Origin: an uncultured Burkholderiales bacterium
Lineage (GTDB): Bacteria > Pseudomonadota > Gammaproteobacteria > Burkholderiales > Burkholderiaceae_C
NCBI GenBank assembly: GCA_937891665.1
Contig: CALAGS010000214.1
Coordinates: forward strand, 1-41,251
Length of the DNA: 41,251 nucleotides
Reading direction: 5' to 3'
Shown here: positions 8,698-17,081 of the stretch, piece after piece
How positions within the stretch are numbered: the first letter of the stretch is position 1
Layout: each line of letters opens with the position of its first letter
Program-made: the position numbers and the translations under genes
The notes under the pieces: generated by a model
The model's database searches: none
What the model was told of the DNA's origin: nothing
The model's input: only the letters and a program-made list of their open reading frames with translations

Positions 8698-9599
8698 ACA
8701 CACACATCTACTTGGGTCACAGGCAACATATGCCCTCCGGTCACCAAGCTAATTTGCGCGCCAGGAATGCGAGAGGGTAAATCTTCGCCGTTCTGTTTGC
8801 AATCCAAAATTCGATCTTCGTGTGCAAACAGAACATGAACCGGTGTTTTCATGCTGGCGTAAGCCGCCTCAATAGCAGGCATGCTCCAGCCCACATTTTG
8901 TAAGTCGCTAGAGGCGCTGATAAAGGTCTGAGGCTTGAGTGACAAGATACCTCCCCCTCGTATGGCAAAGTCAGCGGGAACTCTCTCAGGGCCAAAAATA
9001 ATTTTCAAGCTCAATGACATTCGATAAAGCGTTCCAGGAATTGCCAAGGTCCAACCAAGTATCGATCGAAGCATGGGTGAAGGTACTTCAAGAGCTTTGA
9101 ACGCGGGGGAAGGAGCGTCGGGCAAATGCGTCAGAGGCGCAATCAAAGCCAAGGCCTTCACCCTTTCAGGGTGTCTTTGCGCAGCTGCCAATGAAATGGC
9201 GCCTCCCAAGGAATGACCGACAAAAACGGCAGACTCAATTTGCAAGTGGTCTAGCAAGCTCACAATGGTATCGGCTTGTGCTTCTAAACTGGCATCGGCG
9301 TTGGATGAGCGCTTTGAATAACCGCAACCAGGGCGATCGACACAAATGACTCTGTGATTTTGGGCTAAGGGTGCCGCAACGCCATAGGTGAAGTTTTGAA
9401 GATTTCCGGCTAAACCATGGATCATGACAATGACGGGCCCCTGTCCTTGATCGACATAGTGCAGGCGAGTAGACCCTAATTTGGCAAAGCTGCCGGCTGG
9501 CGGTAAAAGTTGTTCAGCCTTCTTGTTTGAAAAGGCCGCGAACAAAACCAATCCGACGAGGCTCAAGAAGAGCAAAAACAAGATCCATAAAGCAAGCAT
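8670..9599 (-). CDS. Alpha/beta hydrolase, membrane-anchored
   Basis: Predicted serine hydrolase of 309 residues. It begins with one strongly hydrophobic segment (about residues 1-25, LALWILFLLFLSLVGLVLFAAF), an uncleaved signal anchor. The catalytic domain has the oxyanion-hole HGLAG, nucleophile elbow GHSLGG, an acid near FAHEDRILD and the final histidine in GGHMLP. GAGGAA precedes the ATG at 9599. It lies 17 bases downstream of the monooxygenase gene on the same strand, so it could hydrolyse an ester or lactone made by that enzyme; this is inference from context. The 3' end overlaps trhO (opposite strand). Confidence 0.9.
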   Translation of the reverse strand: MLALWILFLLFLSLVGLVLFAAFSNKKAEQLLPPAGSFAKLGSTRLHYVDQGQGPVIVMIHGLAGNLQNFTYGVAAPLAQNHRVICVDRPGCGYSKRSSNADASLEAQADTIVSLLDHLQIESAVFVGHSLGGAISLAAAQRHPERVKALALIAPLTHLPDAPSPAFKALEVPSPMLRSILGWTLAIPGTLYRMSLSLKIIFGPERVPADFAIRGGGILSLKPQTFISASSDLQNVGWSMPAIEAAYASMKTPVHVLFAHEDRILDCKQNGEDLPSRIPGAQISLVTGGHMLPVTQVDVCVQFIEGVAG

Positions 9600-9616
9600 G
9601 TGTTCCTCGAAAGGGG

Positions 9617-11101
9617 TTAACTGAAGCGCATGACACCATCATTCAAACGGCCGTATTTAATCAGAAAGATATCTTTCAGATAATTTTGATTCACTTGCCA
9701 CGGTGCAATTTTGCCTTGCTTTGGAAGCACGTCGCGAGCGCGTTGGACATAGCCAGACGTGAACGACAAATAGTCTTGCTCTTCGACATGGGCATCTCGA
9801 ATTGGCATAGCTTTTCTGTACCCCTTTTTGCGCATGTAATTCAACAGCCTGCAGGTGTACACAGCAGTAAGATCGGCTTTTAAAGTCCAAGAAGCATTGG
9901 TATAACCAAAGGTCATGATGGCATTGGGCAAGTCAGACAACCACATGCCCCTGTAAGCCATGGCTTGAGATGCCTTGAAGGGCTTGCCATCTACTTCAAT
10001 TTGAATGTCGCCCAAAAGGTTCAAAGTTAAACCGGTGGCAGATACGATGATGTCTGCTTCAAGGGTCTTGCCGCTTTTCAATTCAATGCCATTTTCAGTC
10101 ACGGCTTGAATGGTGTCAGTGACCACACTGGCATTGCCGCTTCTGATTTGTTTGAACAAATCGCCGTCCGGCACAAGGCAGAGTCTTTGATCCCAAGGCT
10201 TGTAATCAGGCGAAAAATGCTTGGCTTGTTCATCGGAGCGCAATTGCTTGGCAGCCATCTTCACCAAGTAGCGTTTCACAAACTCGGGTTTCCTGCGAGC
10301 GAATTGATAGGTCAGCATGCCAAAGCTGACATTTTTAATGCGTGTGATGTGATAGGCCCATTTCATGGGCAGGTACTTTTGCAAAGTCAGCGAGAAGTTG
10401 TCCTCTGCTGGCCTTGAGACCACATAAGTGGGAGAGCGCTGCAACATGGTCACATGCGCTGCCGTCTTGGCCATTTCTGGCACCAAGGTGACGGCTGTTG
10501 CACCACTGCCAATGACTACCACTTTTTTCTGATCGTAGTTCAACTTGGCCGGCCAAAATTGAGGATGAACCCACTGACCTTTGAAGTTGGCTTGGCCAGG
10601 AAATTCGGGTTGATGGCCATTTTTATAACTGTAGTAGCCGCAGCACAGGTACAAAAATCTTGCTTTCAAAATGACCGGTTGATCACTTTGTTTTTGACGA
10701 GCCGTAATGGTCCAACAGGCTTCATCCGATGACCATGTGGCATGCGTCACGGAATGGCCATGGCGAATGTGCGGTGTGATGCCGTTTTCATCGGCGGTCT
10801 TTTGAATGTATTGACGAATGGTGCTGCCATCGGCAATCGACTTGTGATCCACCCAAGGTTTAAAGGAATAGCCCAAGGTGTACATGTCAGAGTCTGAACG
10901 TATGCCTGGATATCTAAACAAGTCCCATGTGCCACCAATGGCGTCTCTTGATTCCAAAATACACCAGCTGGTTTGTGGGCTGTGCATTTGCAAATGTTTG
11001 GCAGCACCAATGCCAGACAAACCGGCACCCACAATCAAGACATCGATGGGCGAATGATCGTTAACCGCGCTCTCTGATGCGGATCGAAGCGAAGCGTTCA
11101 T
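9617..11101 (-). CDS. Baeyer-Villiger-type flavin monooxygenase
   Basis: FAD- and NADPH-dependent monooxygenase of class B that would insert oxygen into a ketone to give an ester or lactone, or oxygenate a heteroatom. The 494-residue product has the FAD Rossmann motif GAGLSG at 25-30, GGTWDLFRYPGIRSDSDMY (57-74), the Baeyer-Villiger fingerprint FKGQWVHPQFWP at 173-184 (consensus FxGxxxHxxxW) and the second nucleotide-binding motif VVVIGSGATA near 194-203. The overall pattern is closest to the EthA-like group. It lies three bases after the VOC gene and just before the hydrolase, so it is part of the same minus-strand transcription unit. The substrate is not predictable. Confidence 0.9.
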   Translation of the reverse strand: MNASLRSASESAVNDHSPIDVLIVGAGLSGIGAAKHLQMHSPQTSWCILESRDAIGGTWDLFRYPGIRSDSDMYTLGYSFKPWVDHKSIADGSTIRQYIQKTADENGITPHIRHGHSVTHATWSSDEACWTITARQKQSDQPVILKARFLYLCCGYYSYKNGHQPEFPGQANFKGQWVHPQFWPAKLNYDQKKVVVIGSGATAVTLVPEMAKTAAHVTMLQRSPTYVVSRPAEDNFSLTLQKYLPMKWAYHITRIKNVSFGMLTYQFARRKPEFVKRYLVKMAAKQLRSDEQAKHFSPDYKPWDQRLCLVPDGDLFKQIRSGNASVVTDTIQAVTENGIELKSGKTLEADIIVSATGLTLNLLGDIQIEVDGKPFKASQAMAYRGMWLSDLPNAIMTFGYTNASWTLKADLTAVYTCRLLNYMRKKGYRKAMPIRDAHVEEQDYLSFTSGYVQRARDVLPKQGKIAPWQVNQNYLKDIFLIKYGRLNDGVMRFS

Positions 11102-11104
11102 TGT

Positions 11105-11812
11105 TTAAATGCCCAAACTTTCTAGAGTGACCAAACCTTTGGGCGTTTGTAGCGTGGCCAAGATGTTGGCGGACCCCTCACTGACAGCAATGTGGCCTAA
11201 AGAAATGGCGTCATACGCTGCTTGAATTTTGCTCGCACTAGGATGCGAGACGGTCAAAGACTTCAGTGACACGCCTGAACGTGGCAAGTGATTGCGAGGA
11301 TGCAAATGCATAGGATCGGCTGCCTCAGGCTTGCCCCATTGAATGAGCGTGGGGAGGGTGCCGTCAAAGAGCCTGTCGCCATCCAGCCTGACCGTAATTT
11401 GCCATTGCAGCAAGCCCTTGGGCGTTTTGCGGGTGGCATGGATGACGGGCCCGCGATCAATGCCTTGGGCTTTCCATGCGTGACGTGCGTCTTGGATGTT
11501 GCTTGTATTGGCCACAAAATGAATGAGGCGAGGTGACTTGACCAACTCAGCTTGGAGTTGCGGGTTGTCTAAGTCAAACCAACGTGTAGGCGGCGGTTTT
11601 TTTTCAATCACGGCATCGGGGTTGATGGCAATGATTTCTAAATAGGCCACTGGAAAAGCGGGCGTGGCAATTTTAAACAGGCGGTTGTGTGTGCCGTATT
11701 TTTCATGCTCACCACCTGCAGCAGGTGTGATGCCTAAGGTGGCCTCACACCATTCAACACCTTGTTGCAAACTGTGGGCTGCAACCACCAAATGGTCAAT
11801 TTGGCTTTTCAT
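11105..11812 (-). CDS. VOC-family glyoxalase-like protein
   Basis: A 235-residue protein whose N-terminus (IDHLVVAAHSLQQGVEWCEATLGITPAAGGEHEKYGTHNRL, read in parts) is typical of the Glyoxalase_3-like branch of the vicinal oxygen chelate superfamily. His near the start (DHLVV), His in the GTHN segment and Glu in YLEIIAIN could bind a metal. Such proteins are often dioxygenases, lyases or isomerases, but this branch has few characterised members. The ATG at 11812 shares one base with the TGA of the dehydrogenase gene (TGATG), so translation is coupled. Function unknown; context suggests a step in the same catabolic run. Confidence 0.8.
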   Translation of the reverse strand: MKSQIDHLVVAAHSLQQGVEWCEATLGITPAAGGEHEKYGTHNRLFKIATPAFPVAYLEIIAINPDAVIEKKPPPTRWFDLDNPQLQAELVKSPRLIHFVANTSNIQDARHAWKAQGIDRGPVIHATRKTPKGLLQWQITVRLDGDRLFDGTLPTLIQWGKPEAADPMHLHPRNHLPRSGVSLKSLTVSHPSASKIQAAYDAISLGHIAVSEGSANILATLQTPKGLVTLESLGI

Positions 11813-12852
11813 CAAGCGGCTTCAAATTCGATTTGAACTTTCAATGATTGCGATTTGTCGCAAGCCAATTCAAAGGCTTCTACCGCTTTGTCCATGGGCA
11901 AGATACCCGTGATGACAGGTTTGCCATTGATCAGGCCTTCATTCAAGAACTGAACTGCTGTGGCAAATTCCGCATGGAAGCGGAACGTGCCGCGCAAATC
12001 AACTTCTTTGGCCACCAACTGCGTCATGGGCAAGCTCATGTCGCCGCCCATGCCCACCGTGACCAAGACGCCCCGAGGCACAATAACATCAAGGCCTGCC
12101 CGCAACGCAGGCTCGCTACCAGAGGCCTCAAACACAGCATCAAACTGGCCTTTGTCGACTTTGTATTTGTCAAGCAACTCGGGCTGAGTTTTGAGATTGA
12201 TGGTTTCGTCGGCGCCCATTTCTTTGGCGCATTTCAGGGGCAGGTCTGCAATGTCGGCGGCCACAATGCGGGCCGCACCGGCACGGCGCAAAGCCCCAAT
12301 GAGCAGCGAGCCAATGGGGCCGCAGCCTGTGACAAACACTTGCTTGCCCAGCACGCCGCCAGCGCGTTGAATGGCATGCAAGCCCACCGACAGGGGCTCG
12401 GCCAATGCGGCTTCTGAAAGGCTCAAGTGCTTGCCGATGGTGTGGGCTTGATAGGCTTCAATGATGAGTTGCTCGGCAAAGGCGCCTTGAATGTGAGGGA
12501 AGGGCATGGCGCTGCCAAAGAAGCGCATGTTCAAACAATGATTTTGTTGACCCATTTGGCAGAAGCGGCAAGAGCCGCATGGGCGCGAAGGAGAAATGGC
12601 AATTCGCTGACCCACTGTGAGGTGTTTGACGTTCGCGCCAAGCGCGCTGATGACGCCCGAAATTTCATGCCCGAGTGCCATCGGTTGTTTGATTCGCACA
12701 GTACCAAAACCACCGTGTTGGTAATAATGCAAATCAGAACCACAAATACCTCCAAACGCAACGTTCACGCGAACTTGATCGGGACCCATGTCGGGCAGCT
12801 GAGTGGTTTCAATTCTTAAGTCTTTGGCAGAGTGGCAAATGAGCGCGCGCAT
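11812..12852 (-). CDS. idnD: Zinc-dependent dehydrogenase, L-idonate 5-dehydrogenase-like
   Basis: Medium-chain zinc alcohol dehydrogenase of 346 residues, probably oxidising L-idonate to 5-keto-D-gluconate with NAD(P). Visible ligands are the catalytic Cys37 (GGICGSDLHYY), His62-Glu63 (ALGHEISG), and structural zinc cysteines 92, 95, 98 and 106 (PCGSCRFCQMGQQNHC). The coenzyme domain shows VFVTGCGPIGSLL. The HYYQHGGFGTVRIKQPMALGHE segment resembles IdnD closely. Placement beside a gluconate 5-dehydrogenase-like SDR and a gluconokinase supports the idonate assignment, although sorbitol- or threonine-type substrates cannot be excluded by sequence alone. Confidence 0.87.
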   Translation of the reverse strand: MRALICHSAKDLRIETTQLPDMGPDQVRVNVAFGGICGSDLHYYQHGGFGTVRIKQPMALGHEISGVISALGANVKHLTVGQRIAISPSRPCGSCRFCQMGQQNHCLNMRFFGSAMPFPHIQGAFAEQLIIEAYQAHTIGKHLSLSEAALAEPLSVGLHAIQRAGGVLGKQVFVTGCGPIGSLLIGALRRAGAARIVAADIADLPLKCAKEMGADETINLKTQPELLDKYKVDKGQFDAVFEASGSEPALRAGLDVIVPRGVLVTVGMGGDMSLPMTQLVAKEVDLRGTFRFHAEFATAVQFLNEGLINGKPVITGILPMDKAVEAFELACDKSQSLKVQIEFEAA

Positions 12853-12876
12853 GAAAAGTGCCTTTCAACGGAAAAG

Positions 12877-13647
12877 TTAGAGTGTAGCCGTGACGCCACC
12901 ATCCACATAAAGGATATGCCCATTGACAAACCGAGAGGCATCGCTGGCTAAAAAGACAGCTGCGCCGCCCAAATCTTCGACATCGCCCCAGCGCCGGCTA
13001 GGCGTGCGGCCTACCAGCCAAGTAGAAAACTGAGGATCGTCCACCAATTTTTGATTCAGCTCGGTTTTGAAATAACCTGGGCCAATGCCATTGACGTTGA
13101 TGCCAAATTGGCCCCAATCAATGGCCATGCCTTTGGTGAACATTTTGAGCGCGCCTTTGCTCGCGGTGTAGGGCGCAATGCCAGGGCGGCCCAGTTCGCT
13201 TTGAACAGAGCAGATGTTGATGATTTTGCCGTGGCCACGCGGAATCATTTTTTGCGCCACAGTTTTGCCAACGTAGTAAACACTGTCTAGGTTGGTGCGC
13301 ATCAGGGTGTGCCAATCTTCGTCCTTGTACTCATGCAGAGGACCGCGAATTTGCATGCCGGCGTTGTTGATCAAAATTTCAATGGCGCCCACATCGGCTT
13401 CAATTTTGTTCACAGCGGTCGCCACATCTTGAGCGTTGGTGACATCAAAAACCGATTGGCTGATCTTGAGGCCTTCAGCTTGAAGTAGGGAAGCCGCCGC
13501 TGCTACTTTCTCTGCATTGCGTCCATTGAGAACGACATGCGCGCCAGCTTCGCCCAGTGCACGTGCAAGAGCAAAGCCGATGCCTGCAGAAGAGCCTGTA
13601 ATCAGGGCGATCTTACCGGCCAGTTGAAATGATTGAAGTACGGTCAT
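12877..13647 (-). CDS. idnO: SDR oxidoreductase, gluconate 5-dehydrogenase-like
   Basis: Classical short-chain dehydrogenase of 256 residues. It has the cofactor motif TGSSAGIG at 17-24, NNAG in ILINNAGMQIRG, the catalytic Ser (ICSVQS), and the Y-x3-K pair in APYTASKGALK, plus the C-terminal VNGHILYVDGGVTATL. Gluconate 5-dehydrogenase (IdnO) reduces 5-keto-D-gluconate to D-gluconate; the neighbouring IdnD-like and gluconokinase genes make this the best reading. It lies 24 bases upstream of idnD on the same strand and 12 bases after the small gene before it. Many SDRs share these motifs, so the substrate is inferred. Confidence 0.83.
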   Translation of the reverse strand: MTVLQSFQLAGKIALITGSSAGIGFALARALGEAGAHVVLNGRNAEKVAAAASLLQAEGLKISQSVFDVTNAQDVATAVNKIEADVGAIEILINNAGMQIRGPLHEYKDEDWHTLMRTNLDSVYYVGKTVAQKMIPRGHGKIINICSVQSELGRPGIAPYTASKGALKMFTKGMAIDWGQFGINVNGIGPGYFKTELNQKLVDDPQFSTWLVGRTPSRRWGDVEDLGGAAVFLASDASRFVNGHILYVDGGVTATL

Positions 13648-13659
13648 ATTTCAAAAAAA

Positions 13660-13998
13660 TTAATCGGTAGGCAGCGCATATTCATCAGCGCTAAACACGG
13701 TGTGGAACACAGTGCCATCGAACATGGCAATGAGGTCCTTAGAAACTTCCCGGCTTTTCAGGCGCACTTCTGAGGCCAGGGCAATTTCAATGGATTCACG
13801 CGAAGGGTAGCGCACGGAAAGCACCATGCCAAAGTGAGGATCGCCGACATCGCTTTCAACTTGTCTTAAAACGCGCACTTCTTGCGCACCTGGAAACCGC
13901 GTCCACAAGGGAACCAGTTCCTTGCGAATGTAGTTGTTGAAGGCTTGCTCCATGCCAGGTTTGACATTGCCTTGAAAAAATGCGCATCGAATGAACAT
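13660..13998 (-). CDS. Small dimeric alpha-beta-barrel-like protein
   Basis: A 112-residue protein starting MFIRCAFFQGNVKPGMEQAF. The pattern of a beta strand, a helix with ELVPLWTRFPGAQ, then VRVLRQVESD and MVLSVRYPSRESIEIALAS fits the dimeric alpha-beta barrel (ABM/EthD/Dabb-like) fold, used by small monooxygenases, muconolactone-type isomerases and stress proteins. No catalytic residue can be named. AGGAC precedes the ATG. It sits between gluconokinase and the SDR with short gaps on both sides, so it belongs to the sugar-acid operon. Its role there is unknown; a lactone- or aldose-related auxiliary function is possible. Confidence 0.72.
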   Translation of the reverse strand: MFIRCAFFQGNVKPGMEQAFNNYIRKELVPLWTRFPGAQEVRVLRQVESDVGDPHFGMVLSVRYPSRESIEIALASEVRLKSREVSKDLIAMFDGTVFHTVFSADEYALPTD

Positions 13999-14005
13999 GA
14001 AAGTC

Positions 14006-14596
14006 CTAATGTTTGTGAAGAGAATGGGTTTGAGCTAAAGGGTCGTGATGCCTAAGCGCATCTTCTTGGTAAGCGACCAACTTGGCCATGGCATTCTCCA
14101 AAAGATCCGATACAGCCTGGTTGATGCTTAAAGCGATGACATCACTTTCGTCCGCGCTGGGTTTTTCCAAGGTTTTCAGTTGACTGTCTAACAAGCCTGC
14201 TTGCATGTAATGGCCCTTGCGGTCTTGCATGCGCTGCTTGATCAGGTCTGGTTTGCCATCTAAAAAAAGAAACACAAGCGGGCCTGCTTGTTGCCGAATG
14301 CGATCTCTGTAAATACGCTTGAGAGCAGAGCAGGACACGATGGCGCCCGCTTTGCCCTGAGGGTTTTGTTCTGAATTGGCAATGTAGTTGGCAATGCGAT
14401 CTAGCCAAGGCCAGCGGTCGGCATCTTCAAGGGCAATGCCGGCACTCATCTTGGCCACACTTTCCGGCAGGTGCAGTTCATCGCCGTCTTTCATGGGCAA
14501 ACCAAGGGCCTCAGAAAGTCCTTCGGCCAGTGTTGATTTGCCTGATCCGGAAACACCCATCACGATGATGCGAAGTGGAGAATCTGCTTTGCGCAT
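14006..14596 (-). CDS. gntK: Gluconokinase
   Basis: Phosphorylates D-gluconate to 6-phosphogluconate with ATP, feeding the Entner-Doudoroff or pentose-phosphate pathway. The 196-residue product shows the P-loop GVSGSGKST at 14-22, the substrate segment DGDELHLPESVAKMSAGIALEDADRWPWL, CSALKRIYRDRIR, and VFLFLDGKPDLIKQRMQDRKGHYM, all typical of GntK/IdnK. It lies between the small alpha-beta-barrel gene and the Bug receptor gene. The last part (after about residue 165) is slightly longer than E. coli GntK. Product and neighbours together define a gluconate/idonate route. Confidence 0.95.
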   Translation of the reverse strand: MRKADSPLRIIVMGVSGSGKSTLAEGLSEALGLPMKDGDELHLPESVAKMSAGIALEDADRWPWLDRIANYIANSEQNPQGKAGAIVSCSALKRIYRDRIRQQAGPLVFLFLDGKPDLIKQRMQDRKGHYMQAGLLDSQLKTLEKPSADESDVIALSINQAVSDLLENAMAKLVAYQEDALRHHDPLAQTHSLHKH

Positions 14597-14658
14597 CAGA
14601 TGTTGTTTAAATTCAGGCGAGCCAATTCAACTGCGGTGTCACAGCTTGATTTGAGATG

Positions 14659-14690
14659 ATTTCGCGGCAAAGTGTGTTTTGCCGCGAAAT
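14659..14690. terminator. 13-bp perfect hairpin between Bug receptor gene and gntK
   Basis: Arms ATTTCGCGGCAAA (14659-14671) and TTTGCCGCGAAAT (14678-14690) are perfectly complementary around a six-base loop. It lies just after the stop of the minus-strand Bug gene (14697) and 63 bases before the gntK start. No long U-run follows on the minus strand, so it may be a partial terminator or an mRNA 3'-end stabiliser giving the receptor higher expression than the enzymes. Confidence 0.65.
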
Positions 14691-14696
14691 TTAATT

Positions 14697-15701
14697 TCAG
14701 TCTGCTTTGGCACCAGAGGCTCTGACAATCGGGCCCCAGCGTTGAACTTCTGCTCTGTTCATATCGGCCATGGTTTCTGGGCTGCTGCCCATGATGATGT
14801 AGCCCAACTCGGTCATGCGTTTAACGAACTCGGGTGACTTGGTGCCTTTCACCGCTTCAGCGTTAAGTTTCATGACCACATCACGAGGTGTGCTGGCTGG
14901 CACGGCCAAGCCAAACCACACGCCTGATTCATAACCCGCCACGCCTGCCTCTGCCATGGTGGGCAAATCGGGCAGCAAAGGATCGCGTTTGGAGCCGGTG
15001 GTGGCCAAAGCTTTGAGCTTGCCAGATTTGATGTGAGGAATGGCCGACGGGATGTTGTCAAACATCATCATGACTTGACCACCCAGTAGGTCAGTAACCG
15101 CTGGTGCACTGCCTTTGTAGGGGATGTGTGTGATTTTGACACTCGTCAAAGATTTGAACATCTCGCCAGACATGTGAATGCTGGTACCACTGCCACTAGA
15201 AGCGTAATTCATGGCGCCTGGTTGTGCTTTGGCAAGTGCTATGACTTCTGCGACAGAGTTGGCTTTGATCGATGGGTGCAAAACAAGCACATTGTTCAAG
15301 GAAACCAATGCTGAGACAGGTACTAAATCTTTGTTGGGGTCAAAGGGCATCTTGGCGTACAGCGCAGGATTGATGGCCTGAATGCCGCTGGTGGTCATGA
15401 AAATGGTGTAGCCATCAGGGTTGGAGCGGGCCACATCAGCACCGCCAATGTTGCCGCCAGCACCAGGTTTATTGTCGACCGTGACGGGTTGGCCTAAATT
15501 TTTTGATAACTCTAGCGCAATCGCTCTAGAGGCAATATCTACAGCGCCACCAGGGGGAAAGGGGCAGACTAGTCGAATGGCTTTATTGGGAAAGGCTTGC
15601 GCCAATGCGGCAGGGGCTGACAGCAAGGCACTGGCCATACTCACTGACAAAGCCAGGGTTGAGACCCATGAAAATGATGGGCGTAACTTGAAAGATGCCA
15701 T
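14697..15701 (-). CDS. Bug/TctC-type tripartite tricarboxylate transporter receptor
   Basis: Periplasmic solute-binding protein of 334 residues. A signal peptide (about 1-35, ending APAALAQA) precedes PNKAIRLVCPFPPGGAVDIASR, the hallmark start of Bug receptors; KPGAGGNIGGADVARSNPDGYT and the GAMNYASSGSGTSIHMSGEMF segment form the carboxylate-binding loops. GAGGAG stands before the ATG at 15701. Bug proteins bind carboxylates, amino acids and aromatic acids and work with TctA/TctB membrane proteins, none of which is encoded in the window. As the first gene of the sugar-acid run it may deliver idonate or gluconate, an inference from position. Confidence 0.93.
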   Translation of the reverse strand: MASFKLRPSFSWVSTLALSVSMASALLSAPAALAQAFPNKAIRLVCPFPPGGAVDIASRAIALELSKNLGQPVTVDNKPGAGGNIGGADVARSNPDGYTIFMTTSGIQAINPALYAKMPFDPNKDLVPVSALVSLNNVLVLHPSIKANSVAEVIALAKAQPGAMNYASSGSGTSIHMSGEMFKSLTSVKITHIPYKGSAPAVTDLLGGQVMMMFDNIPSAIPHIKSGKLKALATTGSKRDPLLPDLPTMAEAGVAGYESGVWFGLAVPASTPRDVVMKLNAEAVKGTKSPEFVKRMTELGYIIMGSSPETMADMNRAEVQRWGPIVRASGAKAD

Positions 15702-15848
15702 TTAAACTCCTCTGAATCAAAATTGAGCCCCAAGCCTATTTGAATTTTTGGATTTTGAGCACAGGATATTCCCTTGATTCTGTGAGTGAAGTTCACAACA
15801 AAATACTTTAATTTCGCGGTTTAATCAGGATTCAATGGGTGTTTTCGA

Positions 15849-17081
15849 ATGCCTCTTCGGATATCTCAATCCTTGAATCGAGCTTGCATGCCATTCCTTC
15901 CTTCTCTGCTGCTGAATGTGGGCCACGCGCTTGACCATCTGTTTTTATTGATTTTTGCCACCGCAGTGAGTGCCATCGCGCACGATTTTGGCGTCGCCGG
16001 TTGGGAGGACATGATGCCCTACACGGTGGGCGCCTTCATGATGTTTGGTTTTGCTTCAATCCCTGCAGGGCGCCTGGGTGATTTGTGGGGCCGTCGGCAA
16101 ATGATGTTGGTGTTCTTTTTCGGCATGGGTCTATCGGCCATTGGTGTCTCACTCACTCAAACCCCTCTTCAAATGGGCATTGCGCTCACTGTTTTAGGTA
16201 TTTTTTCCGCCATTTACCACCCCGTTGGTATTCCGATGTTGGTCCAAAAAGCAGAAAAACCGGGGTTCACCATTGGCGTCAATGGCTTAGCTGGTAATTT
16301 GGGCATTGCCTTGGCGGCACTTTCAACTGGGTTTTTGGTTGCTTGGCAAGGATGGCGAATGGCTTTTATCGTGCCCGGTTTGGTTTCTATTGCCTGTGGC
16401 TTTGTGTTTGCCTGGTCTGCGCCCCAAGAGAGAGGTGCGCCTGCTAAAAAGAAATCCAATTCTGTTCAATTGCCTAAAAATGTTGCATGGCGAACTTTTG
16501 CTGTCATGGTTGCAACCGCCACAACCACCAGCGTGTTGTTCAACATCACCACCAATGGCAATGCCCAATTGCTGGCCGAACGTCTAGATGGCTTGGTCAA
16601 CGATCCTGCACGTTTAGGCATGCTGCTGGCTGCCATTTATGCCGTGGCCTCTTTGGCGCAATTGGTGGTGGGTCGATTGCTCGATTGGTTCCCAGTCAAG
16701 CCCTTGTTCTTCTGTGTCTTGGTGCTTCAAATTGTGGCCTTCGGTGTGGCGTCGCAAACCTCCGGATGGCTTTGGTACGTCGCCGCCATTGCTTACATGG
16801 TGATGGTCTTTGGTGCCATTCCATTTAGCGACACCATGGTGGTCAGATACATTGACGATGCAATGCGCTCACGGGTAAGTGGCACGCGCATTGCCATTTC
16901 GTTTGGGTTCAGCTCGATTGCGGTTTACTTGCTTGGGCCTGTGGTGAAGGTGGCCGGCTTTACGCAACTCATGGTGGCACTGACCTGCGTGGCTGCTTTG
17001 GGCGCCATCATCGTTTTGTTCTTGCCCAACGAAGCGCAAATGAATGCCCATTTAAAGGGCGGCAGTGGCAACCACCTCTAA
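15849..17081 (+). CDS. MFS transporter, fosmidomycin-resistance-like
   Basis: Inner-membrane secondary transporter with about 12 hydrophobic segments in 410 residues. The loop between helices 2 and 3 shows GRLGDLWGRRQMM, the MFS signature, and IFSAIYHPVGIPML with NGLAGNLGIALA resembles the Fsr (fosmidomycin resistance) subfamily. The start ATG 15849 gives a 12-residue cytoplasmic leader before the first helix; an ATG at 15888 is an alternative. It is divergent from the Bug gene across 147 bases and overlaps the RidA gene at the 3' end by 30 bases on opposite strands. The substrate is unknown; family members export drugs or move organic acids. Confidence 0.87.
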   Translation: MPLRISQSLNRACMPFLPSLLLNVGHALDHLFLLIFATAVSAIAHDFGVAGWEDMMPYTVGAFMMFGFASIPAGRLGDLWGRRQMMLVFFFGMGLSAIGVSLTQTPLQMGIALTVLGIFSAIYHPVGIPMLVQKAEKPGFTIGVNGLAGNLGIALAALSTGFLVAWQGWRMAFIVPGLVSIACGFVFAWSAPQERGAPAKKKSNSVQLPKNVAWRTFAVMVATATTTSVLFNITTNGNAQLLAERLDGLVNDPARLGMLLAAIYAVASLAQLVVGRLLDWFPVKPLFFCVLVLQIVAFGVASQTSGWLWYVAAIAYMVMVFGAIPFSDTMVVRYIDDAMRSRVSGTRIAISFGFSSIAVYLLGPVVKVAGFTQLMVALTCVAALGAIIVLFLPNEAQMNAHLKGGSGNHL

